This document shows, piece by piece, positions 26,242 to 35,037 of a stretch of 64,000 nt of DNA (the first letter of the stretch is position 1; every line of letters begins with the position of its first letter). The notes below the pieces were generated by a model. The model saw nothing but the letters and a program-made list of their open reading frames with translations, made no database searches and had not been told where the DNA came from. Source of the stretch: Halorubrum hochsteinianum (GTDB taxonomy: Archaea > Halobacteriota > Halobacteria > Halobacteriales > Haloferacaceae); assembly GCF_023702125.1 (NCBI RefSeq), contig NZ_CP098415.1:186001-250000 (forward strand), written 5' to 3'. A program made the translations under genes and the position numbers.

Positions 26242-27021
26242 TCAGACTCGCCGGATCCGGTCGGCCGTGACCGCGATCGGCTCCGAGTAGTGGAGTATCG
26301 GGTCGCCGTCGGGGCGGTCGAACCCGTTCGCGGCGAACAGCGTGTTCGACCGTATCTCCGCCTCCGCCGGCCGCAGCGTCCACGGTTCGTGCTCTATCTC
26401 GCCGACGTACAGCCGCCCGCCAGACCCCGCCGTGTAGAACCGGTAGTTCTCCAGCAGGAACGCGGGCAGCGACCCCGCCTCCGGCGTGAACGCCTCGCCG
26501 ACCGGCGCGTAGGTCGCGTCGAACCGGGCGTGCGGGACGCCTCGGTGGACGCGACGGCTCGCGAACCGGACGGTACGGTCGGGGTCGACAGCGTCCCCGT
26601 CGCCGGCGTCGTCCGGGGCCCAACCGCCAGGGTCACCGGCGTCGCCGCGTCGAACGTCGGTCTCGGCCCGGTAGTACGGCAGCCGGAACAGCCCTCGGGC
26701 GACCGCCACGCCGAGCCGGTCGTCGGCGTCGAGGCTGTGGAAGTAGACGCCGGGGCCGTTCGGTCCCTCGACGTACGTCCGGAGGTTGAGTTCGGGGAAC
26801 GACAGCCCCATCGGCACGCCCCGGGGCCGGATGTCGTCCATCACGAACGGGACGACCCCGAGGTACGCGTCGCCGCCGTGGGTCGCGACCGAGAGCCCGT
26901 CGGGGAGCGCCGCGGCGACGACCTCCGGGTCGACGGGCCAGTGCGCGAACAGTCCGTCCCGCCACGTCATCTCCAACCAGCGGCGGCCGAGCATGTCCGA
27001 TCGTAGGGGTTCCGTCGACAT
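26242..27021 (-). CDS. YqjF family protein (DUF2071)
   Basis: 259 residues with the DUF2071 pattern: WLEMTWRDGLFAHWPVDPEVV at the start, YLGVVPFVMDDIRP, LNLRTYVEGPNGPGVYFHSLDA and the C-terminal LYVGEIEHEPWTLRPAE. The family is widespread and its biochemical role unknown; it is thought to be an acetoacetate-decarboxylase-like fold. A variable Asp/Gly-rich loop lies near residues 125-150. The ATG at 27021 is preferred over 27030 because it gives MSTEPL and the usual spacing to the first motif, but the promoter is not obvious. Confidence 0.82.
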   Translation of the reverse strand: MSTEPLRSDMLGRRWLEMTWRDGLFAHWPVDPEVVAAALPDGLSVATHGGDAYLGVVPFVMDDIRPRGVPMGLSFPELNLRTYVEGPNGPGVYFHSLDADDRLGVAVARGLFRLPYYRAETDVRRGDAGDPGGWAPDDAGDGDAVDPDRTVRFASRRVHRGVPHARFDATYAPVGEAFTPEAGSLPAFLLENYRFYTAGSGGRLYVGEIEHEPWTLRPAEAEIRSNTLFAANGFDRPDGDPILHYSEPIAVTADRIRRV

Positions 27022-27087
27022 AACCCGCACGCCGCCGGCGGGCGGTTCCGGGCCGCCCCGCGCGGCCGCTCGACCGAGTGACCCCGC

Positions 27088-28014
27088 CTACTCCGGCGGC
27101 GCGTCGACCGCCTCCGGAGCGTCCTTCCACTCCCCGAGCCCGGAGGGGTCGAGGTGGACGTGGACGTCGCCGACGTCCTCCAACGCGCGGAGGCTCGTGA
27201 CGAGTTCCGTCTCCACGTCGTGGGCCTCCCGGAGGGTCATCGTCCCGTCGACCTCGACGTGGACCTCGACCTCCAGGTCGGTCCCGTCGTAGTACACGGT
27301 GAGGTCGTGGACCCCCTCGACGGCGGCGTGGTCGCGGAGGGCGGCGACGATCCGGTCGCGGTCGCCCGGCGGGGGCGCTTCCCCGACGAGGTACCTGACG
27401 TTCTCGCGGCCGATCTCGATCCCCTGGTACACGACGAGGGCGCTGACCAGCGCCCCCGCGATCGGGTCGAGGACCGGGACGTTCAGCAGCACGCCGAACA
27501 CGCCGACCAGGGCGGCGATCGTGGTGTAGATGTCGTTGAGACAGTCCACCGCGAGGGCGTCGAGCGCGGTCGACCCGAGGTCGGCGTTCACCAGCTCCGT
27601 GTACCGGTACAGCAGGTACATGTCGGCCATCGCGAACAGCAGCGCCCCGACCAGGAGGGGGCTCGGCCGCACCTCGACGGGGCCGAGGAACCCGAGCACC
27701 GACTCGCGCAACAGGAGCAGCCCGAGAACCGCGATCGTCGCGCCGACGAACAGCGCCGTCAGCGGTTCGATCCGCTGGTGGCCGTGCGGGTGCGTCTCGT
27801 CCGCGCTCTCGTACCGCGAGCCGCCCCAGACGAACACCACCGCGCTGGCGACGAGGTCCGCGACCGAGTGGGCGGCGTCGGCCAGGAGCGCGACGCTGCC
27901 GAACGCGAGCCCCGTCGCCCCGACGACCGCGATCTTCACCGCGTTGCCGACGACGTTGACCGCCGCCGCCCGCTGGAACCGAGCGCGGTCGCCGCTCCCG
28001 AAGGGGCTCGACAT
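27088..28014 (-). CDS. cation diffusion facilitator family transporter
   Basis: 308 residues. Six hydrophobic segments in the first 200 residues with the CDF metal sites: LLADAAHSVADL (His/Asp pair, helix II) and ALAVDCLNDIY (Asp pair, helix V), plus a His-rich HPHGHQR loop between helices. The C-terminal 90 residues form the cytoplasmic metallochaperone-like domain with VHDLTVYYDG and VHVHLDP. It should export divalent cations (Zn, Mn, Fe or Co) in exchange for protons. The ATG at 28014 is chosen; the longer open frame upstream reads Arg-rich sequence over the promoter. Confidence 0.92.
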   Translation of the reverse strand: MSSPFGSGDRARFQRAAAVNVVGNAVKIAVVGATGLAFGSVALLADAAHSVADLVASAVVFVWGGSRYESADETHPHGHQRIEPLTALFVGATIAVLGLLLLRESVLGFLGPVEVRPSPLLVGALLFAMADMYLLYRYTELVNADLGSTALDALAVDCLNDIYTTIAALVGVFGVLLNVPVLDPIAGALVSALVVYQGIEIGRENVRYLVGEAPPPGDRDRIVAALRDHAAVEGVHDLTVYYDGTDLEVEVHVEVDGTMTLREAHDVETELVTSLRALEDVGDVHVHLDPSGLGEWKDAPEAVDAPPE

Positions 28015-28230
28015 ACCCGATGATGCGGCCGCGGCCCTGTTAAGCGTCTCGCGTCGCCCCGGCTCCTCCGGTCCCGCGTCGCGGCACAGTCGAGAGCCCG
28101 TCCCCGCAGGCCGTCCGCGCGGCTCGCCGTCGAGGCCGTCTCCGGCCGAAGGCTCCGTCGTAACGCCTAAGACCGAAACGCTCCTCGGGGACGGTAATGA
28201 ATCACGATCTTTTCGCCCGAGGTGGTCCCG

Positions 28231-28923
28231 GTGGGCGTCGAAATTAAGGAGACGGAGGTGAGCGACGAGGATTTCGAGGAGATGAAGGGGTTCGTCCGCG
28301 ACTACCTCGCGGCCAGCGTCGAGAGCGAGGACGACGGCGGCCGCATGCGCTGGTACCCGTGGCACTCGTCGTCGTACCGGTTCAACCACATCCTCAACGT
28401 CGTCGACCTCGCGACCGAGATCGCCGAGGCCGAGGGCGCGGACGTCGACGTGGTCCGGGTCGCCGCCGTCTTCCACGACGTCGCCAAGCTGGAGGCCGAA
28501 CAGGACGTTCACGCGGAGGCCGGCGCGCGTGTCACCCGCGAGTACCTCCAGAGCCGCGGCAACTACCCCGAGTCGTTCATCGAGGAGGTGTGCGGGGCGG
28601 TCGTCGACCACTCGTACACCGGCGACCTGTCGGCCGTGCCCCTGGAGAGCCGATGCCTGATCGAGGCCGACGTGCTCGACAAGGTCGGCGCGAACGGCGC
28701 GGTCCTCATGCTGTTGCGGATGGGCTACGAGTCGCGGACCCACATGGACTCGGCGAAGATGGTCGACCGCGTGCTCCAGCGCGCGTACGACCACACCGAG
28801 CGCGTCGTCTCCGACACCGCCGAGAGCATCGCGCACCAGCGCATCAAGCGCGTGAAGTGGCTCCGCGAGTGGCTCGAAGAGGAGGTCTCGCGGATGGACG
28901 CCGACGGCGTCACCGACCGCTAA
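28231..28923 (+). CDS. HD domain phosphohydrolase
   Basis: 230 residues. HD-superfamily residues are visible: FNHILNVV (first His), VFHDVAKLEAE (His-Asp pair), VDHSYTG and the final Asp in LIEADVLDKVG. Such enzymes hydrolyse phosphoesters of nucleotides; the substrate is unknown. GTG at 28231 is chosen because it gives the compact start GVEIKETEVSDEDF; GTG at 28222 or 28258 (with a GGAG Shine-Dalgarno six bases before) are alternatives. A 16-codon leaderless frame (28197-28247) overlaps this start, so initiation may be more complex than listed. Confidence 0.82.
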   Translation: MGVEIKETEVSDEDFEEMKGFVRDYLAASVESEDDGGRMRWYPWHSSSYRFNHILNVVDLATEIAEAEGADVDVVRVAAVFHDVAKLEAEQDVHAEAGARVTREYLQSRGNYPESFIEEVCGAVVDHSYTGDLSAVPLESRCLIEADVLDKVGANGAVLMLLRMGYESRTHMDSAKMVDRVLQRAYDHTERVVSDTAESIAHQRIKRVKWLREWLEEEVSRMDADGVTDR

Positions 28924-28960
28924 CGGCGCGCGTCACGCAGCGCGCGCGGCGGCCCCCGTT

Positions 28961-29746
28961 TCAGGACCGTTCGTCAGTCTCCACGAGCGGCAGCACCGCC
29001 TCTAGGTACCGATCGATCCCGGTCCGCGACTCCGGGACCCACGCCCGGTCGTTCGTCGTCGACCACCGGAACATCCCGCCGGTGGCGAACGTCTGGAGCG
29101 TCGACGCGACCTCCGACGCGGCGACGGACCGGTCGGCGTCCGCCGCCTCGGGGCCTCCCGGAGACGGTGCGGTGTCCTCGCGAGACGCCTCGGCCGCCGC
29201 CTCGCGGACGATCCGTTCGAGGTACTCGCCGAAGACGCGGTCGCTGCGGTCGAAGTGTTCGCGGTACGCCTCGTCGTTGGCGGCCTGCGACCGGAGCTCC
29301 GTCATCACCGTGACGAACCGCGCGTCCGGCGCGTACGCCTCGTCGAGCGAGTCCGGATCGACCGCGGCCGCGAGGTACCCGTCGAGCTGTTCGCGCGCCG
29401 AGCGGTCGAAGGCCGCCTCTGGGGGCATCTCGGTCGGCCCGCCTGCGGTCGCCTCCGTCGATTCCGGGGGTTCGTCCCCCTCGGACGCCTCCTCCCCCTC
29501 CGGCGGGTCCGTGGCGCTCCCGTCCGCGATGGACGCCTCGAACTGGTCGAGCAGGTACTCCAGCAGGTCGAGCAGCAGGTCGTCTTTCCCGTCGTAGTGG
29601 TGATACACGAGCGACTGGCTCTTGTCGAACTCGTCGCCGATCCGCTTGATCGTGACGTTCGCGTACCCGTGCTCGCAGAGCGCGCGGAACGCCGCGCCGA
29701 GGATCGCCTGCCGAGTGTCCGACGGCTCCGCGAACGGGTCGTCCAT
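28961..29746 (-). CDS. TetR/AcrR family transcriptional regulator
   Basis: 261 residues. The N-terminal helix-turn-helix is typical: RQAILGAAFRALCEHGYANVTIKRIGDEFDKSQSLVYHHYDGKDDL split over residues 10-55. The ligand-binding domain holds a long Glu/Pro/Ser-rich insert (about 72-105). ATG at 29746 has GGTATATG (minus, 29769-29776) 27 bp upstream. A near-perfect palindrome at 29782-29799 lies just behind this box and just before that of the divergent surface-protein/MMPL operon, so it probably represses itself and that operon, as many TetR proteins do beside exporters. Confidence 0.9.
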   Translation of the reverse strand: MDDPFAEPSDTRQAILGAAFRALCEHGYANVTIKRIGDEFDKSQSLVYHHYDGKDDLLLDLLEYLLDQFEASIADGSATDPPEGEEASEGDEPPESTEATAGGPTEMPPEAAFDRSAREQLDGYLAAAVDPDSLDEAYAPDARFVTVMTELRSQAANDEAYREHFDRSDRVFGEYLERIVREAAAEASREDTAPSPGGPEAADADRSVAASEVASTLQTFATGGMFRWSTTNDRAWVPESRTGIDRYLEAVLPLVETDERS

Positions 29747-29781
29747 ACGGGCCCGTAGGCGGGTGCGGCATATACCACTCC

Positions 29782-29799
29782 TGATTGAACGTTCATTCA
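29782..29799. promoter_or_regulatory. probable TetR operator
   Basis: TGATTGAACG-TTCATTCA: an 18-bp palindrome with a perfect TGAACGTTCA core (29786-29795) and one mismatched pair. It sits between the divergent box A elements at 29769-29776 (minus) and 29804-29810 (plus), where one bound dimer could block both promoters. Confidence 0.7.
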
Positions 29800-29833
29800 A
29801 CAGGCTTATTCCGCGGGCCTCCGAGCGGACCGT

Positions 29834-29917
29834 ATGACTCGATCCGACGCGTCACGGCACGCCCGGTCGCCGCGCGCGACCAGACCCTCCCGGAAGGACG
29901 GCGGAGGCGATCGATGA
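29834..29917 (+). promoter_or_regulatory. leaderless 27-codon upstream ORF coupled to the surface-protein gene
   Basis: ATG at 29834 is 27 bp after the GCTTATT box centred at 29807. The 27-residue Arg/Ser-rich product ends in TGA overlapping the next ATG as ATGA (29914-29917). A GGAGG at 29903-29907 also lies six bases before the main ATG. Confidence 0.5.
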
Positions 29918-31611
29918 GCCGATCGACGCGGCTCGCGACGGTCGCGCTCGGCGTCGCCGCCGCGGCCGCGCTCCTCGTCGGCGTCTCGCTCGCCGGCGCG
30001 GCGGCGGCGAACGCGGACGCCTCCCCCGACGGCGGTCAGCCCGCGCTCTCGGGCGTCGGCGCGGCCGCGGACGGTGCGGTCGCGCAGACCGAACCGACGG
30101 ACAGGCAGATCCGCGGCTCCCCCGTTCTGGACCTCTTCGTCTCGCAGCGGTCGGTGCCGAGCGGCGCGGAGTCGACGGTCACGGTCGACATCGTCAACAC
30201 CGGCGAGATGACCATCGGCAACCAGCTCGACTCCCGGGTGACGACGGCCCGCGGACTCACCCTCGAAGTCGACGACGGCGACGTGCCGATCGACGTCGAG
30301 GACGGGAAGATCCCGGTCGGCGACGTGCCGACCAGCGCCAGCCCGGTCTCCGTCCCGCTCGACGTGACCGTGCCCGACGACGTGCCGGACGGAACGTACG
30401 AGGTGGAGGCGACGGCCCGCTACCGGTACACCTTCGAGGTCATCCCCGAGTTCAACGACCACAAGGACCGGCGCGGGATCGACGACTTCGACCTGACGAT
30501 CGTCGTCGACGACGGCGCTCGGTTCGCGGTCTTGGAGACCGACACCGACGCGCAGGTCGGCGGCAGCGGCGACGTGAGGGTCACGATGGCGAACGTGGGC
30601 GACGAGACCGCCCGCGACGCCGTCGTCTCCGGGTCCACGACCGCGCCCGGCGTCCGCCTCGGCGAGGGCGGCGGCCAGTCGTTCGTCGGCGACTGGGCCC
30701 CCGGCGAGAACCGGACGGTGACGTTCGACTCGACCGTCGGGGAGGCGTTCGGCGACGGGGCGTACGCGCTCTCCTCGACGGTCGAGTACCGCGACCCGAA
30801 CGGGGTCGACGCGACCGCGGCCGCCGCGCGCGCCGGCGTCGTCCCGATCCCGGAGCAGTCTTTCTCGCTGCGCAACGTCTCCGGGACGCTCGAAGTCGGG
30901 TACTCCGGGACGGTCTCCGGCACGCTGACGAACGAGGGGCCGGTCGACGTCGAGGACGCGGTCCTCGTCGCCGACTCCGGGAGTAGCCGAGTGAGCCTCG
31001 GCGAGAGCCGGTACGCGCTCCCGACCATTCCGGCGGGCGAGTCCGCGGAGTTCTCCTTCGACGCGGACGTGAGCGGGAGCGCCGACCCCGGCCCGCGGCA
31101 GTTCCGGTTCACCACCGAGTACGACAGCGGCGACGCCACGGTCGCGGTCGAGGAGACCCGCCGCGTCGAGGTCGCGCCGCGGCAGCCGGAGTTCGAACTC
31201 GATGTCCAGAACGCCACGGTCCCGGCGGGCGGGACCCAGCGGATCGACGTGGAGATCACGAACCGGCGACCGGAGACGCTGTCGTCGATCAACGCCGGCC
31301 TCTACGCCGACAGCCCGCTGTCGACGGTCAACGACGAGGCGTTCGTCGACGAGCTGGAGCCCGGCGAGTCCGAGGAGATCTGGTTTGAGGTGTCCGCCGC
31401 CCAGGGCGCGAGCGTGGAGGACCACCCGATCGAACTCGACTTCCGGTACGACGACGCGCGGGGCAACGACCGCATCTCGGACGTGACGCAGGTCCCGGTG
31501 TCGGTGACCGAACCCGTCGACGACGGCGGGACCCCGGCCGGACTGATCGCCGTCGTCGTCCTGGTCGTCGTCGCCGCGGCCGGCGGCGCTGTCTGGTACC
31601 GACGGCGGTGA
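29914..31611 (+). CDS. secreted CARDB/S-layer-like protein with C-terminal anchor
   Basis: 565 residues. Signal peptide about 1-27 (LATVALGVAAAAALLVGVSLAG), then at least four immunoglobulin-like CARDB/COG1361 repeats with VPSGAESTVTVDIVNTGE, VGGSGDVRVTMANVGDE, YSGTVSGTLTNEGP and VPAGGTQRIDVEITNRRPE, and a final transmembrane helix followed by YRRR. It should stand outside the membrane on a C-terminal anchor. It is followed at once by the MMPL exporter and shares the TetR-controlled promoter, so an accessory role to export or envelope assembly is likely. Start chosen from the Shine-Dalgarno and signal peptide. Confidence 0.87.
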   Translation: MSRSTRLATVALGVAAAAALLVGVSLAGAAAANADASPDGGQPALSGVGAAADGAVAQTEPTDRQIRGSPVLDLFVSQRSVPSGAESTVTVDIVNTGEMTIGNQLDSRVTTARGLTLEVDDGDVPIDVEDGKIPVGDVPTSASPVSVPLDVTVPDDVPDGTYEVEATARYRYTFEVIPEFNDHKDRRGIDDFDLTIVVDDGARFAVLETDTDAQVGGSGDVRVTMANVGDETARDAVVSGSTTAPGVRLGEGGGQSFVGDWAPGENRTVTFDSTVGEAFGDGAYALSSTVEYRDPNGVDATAAAARAGVVPIPEQSFSLRNVSGTLEVGYSGTVSGTLTNEGPVDVEDAVLVADSGSSRVSLGESRYALPTIPAGESAEFSFDADVSGSADPGPRQFRFTTEYDSGDATVAVEETRRVEVAPRQPEFELDVQNATVPAGGTQRIDVEITNRRPETLSSINAGLYADSPLSTVNDEAFVDELEPGESEEIWFEVSAAQGASVEDHPIELDFRYDDARGNDRISDVTQVPVSVTEPVDDGGTPAGLIAVVVLVVVAAAGGAVWYRRR

Positions 31612-31615
31612 TCGG

Positions 31616-31723
31616 ATGACGGAACGCACTACCTGCCGCGCGGCGGACGCGGTCCGGCCGCGACGGCCGGCGACCGCCGCCGGACGGCGACCGGCCACCT
31701 GCCGGACAGCGGGGCGTCGGTGA
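31616..31723 (+). promoter_or_regulatory. 35-codon bridging ORF between surface protein and MMPL gene
   Basis: ATG at 31616 is four bases after the upstream stop; its TGA (31721-31723) overlaps the GTG start of the MMPL gene as GTGA. The product is Arg/Ala/Thr-rich and unlike a haloarchaeal protein, so it may only carry ribosomes across the 108-bp gap. Confidence 0.4.
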
Positions 31724-34218
31724 CCGCGGTCGACCGCCTCATCGAGCGGGTCGACCGCCTCGTCACGGAGCGACCGCTGGCGGTCATCGCGGCCTTCCTC
31801 CTCGTCACCGTCGTCTTCGCCGGCGGTCTGACCGGCATCCAGACCAGCGCGGGCGCGGACCAGTTCACGCAGGACATCCCCGCCCAACGGGCGCTCGACG
31901 AGATCGACGAGGAGTTCGAGACCTCGATCGGGGGGTCGGCGACCTCCGCGCAGGTGATCGTCTCCGACGACAACGTCCTCTCCCGCGACGCGCTCGTCCG
32001 GACGCTGGAGACGCAGTCGCGGCTCGAATCGCGCTCGACGCTCCGGGTCGCGTCGACGTCGAGCCACGCGGACGCGATCGCGCGACAGTTGGACCCGGCC
32101 GCGGAGAGCGCTGCGGAGCGACGCGACGCCGTGGCGGAGGCGACGCCGGCCGAACTCCGGACCGCCGTCGCCGACGCGGACGCGGCCGGCGCGGTCGCGC
32201 CGCAGGTGTCCGTCGACTACAACCCCACCGCGCAGCGGGCCGGGACCGCCATCGTGGGGATCACCTACGACCTGCCGGACGCGGCGACGACGGCGCGGGT
32301 GACGGAGCTTCAGACCCGCAGCGTCGACGTCGTCGACTCGGTCCCGGGCAACGAGGCCGGCGAGAACGCGATCCTCTTCGGCGACGGCGTCCTCCAGTCC
32401 GAGATCACCGCGCTGTTGACCGACACCGCGATCATCGTCTTCCCGGCGGCGCTAATCTTGATCGTCGGGTTCCTGATCTTCGCGTACCGCGACCCGATCG
32501 ACATGGCGATCGGTATCTCCGCGCTCCTGCTGTCGCTCCTCTGGACGTTCGGGTTCATGGGCTACGCAGGGATCCCCTTCTCGGACTCGCTCGTGACAGT
32601 CTTCCCGCTGTTGCTCGCGGTCGGGATCGACTTCGGGATCCACATCGTCAACCGCTACCGCGAGGAGCGGGAGACCGGAACCGGGATCGGCGCGTCGATG
32701 CGGACCACGACCGACCAGCTGCTCGTCGCCTTCCTGCTCGTGACGATCACCACGGTGTTCGGGCTCGTCTCCAACGTGGTGAGCCCCTTCGACCCCAACC
32801 GCGACTTCGGGATCGTCGCGGCCGCCGGGATCGTCTTCACGCTCCTGATATTCAGCGTCTACCTCCCGGCGGCGAAGGTGCTCGCCGACCGCTGGCGCGA
32901 GCGGCTGCCGATCCCTGAGTTCGGGACGACCGCGCTCGGGTCGGGCGGCTCGCGGCTCGCACGCGTCCTCCGCGTCGGCGTCGACCTCTCGCGTATCGCT
33001 CCGGTCGCGGTCGTCGTCCTGCTCCTCGTCGGCGGCGCGGCCGGCGGCGCGTACGGCACCGGGGTGAACACGGAGTTCTCGGAGGAGGCGTTCTTCCCCG
33101 ACCAGGACCGGCTGGAGACGTACGCCGACCTGCCGGAGCCGTTCGCGCCGACCGAGTACACCTTCCTCGACGTGTTGGACCTGTTCGAGGAGGAGTTCGA
33201 ACAGAACTTCGGGGGGTCCGTGACGCTGTACGTCGACCAGTCGGTCAGAGACGACGACGCCCTGGAACTGATCGACCGGACCACGCGGAACCCGCCGGAC
33301 ACCTTCGAGACCACCGACGAGCGCCGCGCGGCAGCGACGAGCGTCGTCACCGTGATCGACGACCGGGCGGCACAGGACCCCGAGTTCGCGTCGCTCGTCG
33401 AGCGAAACGACCGCCTCGGGAACGGCGTCCCCGACCGGAACGTCGACGAGGTGTACGACGCGCTCCTCGACTCCCCCGCCGAGACGCAGGCGCGGGGCTA
33501 CCTGGCCGCCGACCGCGGCAGCGCGCGGATCGACTACACGATCCGACCCGGCGTCGACAACTCCGAGGCGGTCGCGGACGTGCGCGAACTCGCCGAGCGC
33601 ACCCCCCTCGAAGCCGTCCCGACGGGCTCCCTCGTCGTCAACGAGGCGGTGATAGACCTGTTGACGGAGTCGGCTATCCGGAGCCTGTTCGCGGCCTTCG
33701 GCCTCACGGCGCTGTTCCTGGCGCTGTCGTACGCGTACCTCGAAGGGAAGGCGGTGTACGGCCTGTTGAACCTCGTCCCCGTCCTCGTGACGGTCGGACT
33801 GCTCATCGGGTCGATGCGACTGCTCGACATCCCGCTGACGCCGATCAACGCGCCGATCCTCTCCGTCTCCATCGGACTCGGCGTCGACTACACCGTCCAC
33901 TTCGTCCACCGGTTCGTCGACGAGTACAAGTCGGGGCTCCCGGTCGACGAGGCGCTCGACGTCACCATCGCCGGGACCGGCGGGGCGCTCACCGGCAGCA
34001 TGCTCACCACCGTCTCCGGGCTGGGCGTCCTGTGGCTCGCGGTGATTCCCCTGCTGCGCGACTTCGGGATCCTGCTCGCGCTGGGCGTGTTCTACGCGTA
34101 CCTCTGTTCGATCCTGCTCGTTCCGTCGCTCGTCGTCGTGTGGGGCCGGTACGGCGGTGTCGTCGGACTCGGTCTCGACGGTGGACTTCGGGATTCAGGC
34201 GTCGAGACTGGGCGCTGA
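31720..34218 (+). CDS. MMPL/RND family transporter
   Basis: 832 residues with two repeats of one helix, a large extracellular domain and five helices. The helix-IV motifs LLLAVGIDFGIHIVNRYRE (first half) and SIGLGVDYTVHFVHRF (second half) carry the Asp of the proton relay. Such proteins export lipids, hydrophobic compounds or polyisoprenoids; archaeal substrates are not established. The GTG at 31720 gives TAVDRLIERVDRLVTERPLAV, the common short cytoplasmic N-terminus. It lies in an operon with the secreted CARDB protein and behind the divergent TetR gene. Confidence 0.9.
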   Translation: MTAVDRLIERVDRLVTERPLAVIAAFLLVTVVFAGGLTGIQTSAGADQFTQDIPAQRALDEIDEEFETSIGGSATSAQVIVSDDNVLSRDALVRTLETQSRLESRSTLRVASTSSHADAIARQLDPAAESAAERRDAVAEATPAELRTAVADADAAGAVAPQVSVDYNPTAQRAGTAIVGITYDLPDAATTARVTELQTRSVDVVDSVPGNEAGENAILFGDGVLQSEITALLTDTAIIVFPAALILIVGFLIFAYRDPIDMAIGISALLLSLLWTFGFMGYAGIPFSDSLVTVFPLLLAVGIDFGIHIVNRYREERETGTGIGASMRTTTDQLLVAFLLVTITTVFGLVSNVVSPFDPNRDFGIVAAAGIVFTLLIFSVYLPAAKVLADRWRERLPIPEFGTTALGSGGSRLARVLRVGVDLSRIAPVAVVVLLLVGGAAGGAYGTGVNTEFSEEAFFPDQDRLETYADLPEPFAPTEYTFLDVLDLFEEEFEQNFGGSVTLYVDQSVRDDDALELIDRTTRNPPDTFETTDERRAAATSVVTVIDDRAAQDPEFASLVERNDRLGNGVPDRNVDEVYDALLDSPAETQARGYLAADRGSARIDYTIRPGVDNSEAVADVRELAERTPLEAVPTGSLVVNEAVIDLLTESAIRSLFAAFGLTALFLALSYAYLEGKAVYGLLNLVPVLVTVGLLIGSMRLLDIPLTPINAPILSVSIGLGVDYTVHFVHRFVDEYKSGLPVDEALDVTIAGTGGALTGSMLTTVSGLGVLWLAVIPLLRDFGILLALGVFYAYLCSILLVPSLVVVWGRYGGVVGLGLDGGLRDSGVETGR

Positions 34219-34273
34219 CGGGGCGTTCGTTCCGGAATTCGATCGCTGTCGAGCAAAAGGTCCGACGGACCGG

Positions 34274-34729
34274 TCAGCCGACGACGCCGACGACCAGCTG
34301 GACGGTGACGAGAACGAGGAAGGCCGCACCGGTGGCGAGGGTCCCGGCGGCGACGCCGTGCGCGTTTCCGAGCCCGCGGCTCCGGGTCGCGAAGTAGGCA
34401 CCGAGGAAGACGAAGCCGACGAGAAGCAGGGCGACGAGCAGGTACGCGACGGTCACCAGCGTGCCGGCGAGCCCCTCGGGGATGCCGAAGCTCCCGACGC
34501 CGAGGAGGATGCTCCCGCCGATGAGGACGGTGACGCCGACGAACGAGACCGCCCACACGACCGGCGTCCGGACGAACTCGGCGAGCGCCGCGACGACGGC
34601 CTCGTAGCGTCCGCCGCTCTCGTCGCGGCCGGGTGCGGACCGCTTCCCTCCGATCTCGGCGACTGCGACGAACGTGGCGACGACGAGTAGGCCCATCAGA
34701 CCCGTACTCAAGAGGGTGAGTGATGTCAT
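34274..34729 (-). CDS. four-helix membrane protein of unknown function
   Basis: 151 residues with four hydrophobic segments (about 4-24, 54-77, 86-112 and 125-150) and a basic-acidic loop KRSAPGRDESGGRYE after the first. No cofactor-binding motifs. It is divergent from the cox operon, and small membrane proteins beside haloarchaeal oxidase genes can be accessory factors, but nothing in the sequence proves this. TATTTGTA (minus, 34762-34769) may be its box A, giving a leader of about nine bases. Confidence 0.75.
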   Translation of the reverse strand: MTSLTLLSTGLMGLLVVATFVAVAEIGGKRSAPGRDESGGRYEAVVAALAEFVRTPVVWAVSFVGVTVLIGGSILLGVGSFGIPEGLAGTLVTVAYLLVALLLVGFVFLGAYFATRSRGLGNAHGVAAGTLATGAAFLVLVTVQLVVGVVG

Positions 34730-35037
34730 GGATATCCGTTATTGGGACCTCCGTTCGCGCGTACAAATACCCTTCGACGCGTCCTCCTCTCCCCCGTCAT
34801 CCCGGCGTCTCCGTCCCACTCGACCCCCGGCTTCCACCCCGTCGGCCCGCCGTCTTCGTCGTCGCCGACCGGCGCGCGTTCCCCCTCTCCACGACGGCCC
34901 GCGCCGGGGTTCCAGCGGACCGGTTCGAGGGGGAGATCCGCGCGCGAAACCGGCACCTTCGCCGCCGACCCTCCGGTCTGCTACACAAGAGATAAGTGTA
35001 CCATCGCTAAGGGAGATACAAGAGCAGACAGACGAAC
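34730..35037. other. 308-bp divergent region upstream of cox genes
   Basis: Holds the minus-strand TATA near 34765 and, close to coxB, an A-rich purine tract (34985-35037) with GATAAGTG and GGGAG that may form the cox promoter and leader. The C-rich middle has no coding character and no clear repeat. Confidence 0.55.

Noticed and set aside
28197-28247. 16-codon upstream ORF before the HD-domain gene
   Set aside because: The proposed box A (GCCTAAGA) is weak and the frame overlaps rather than abuts the main start, so it was not listed with the coupled upstream ORFs.
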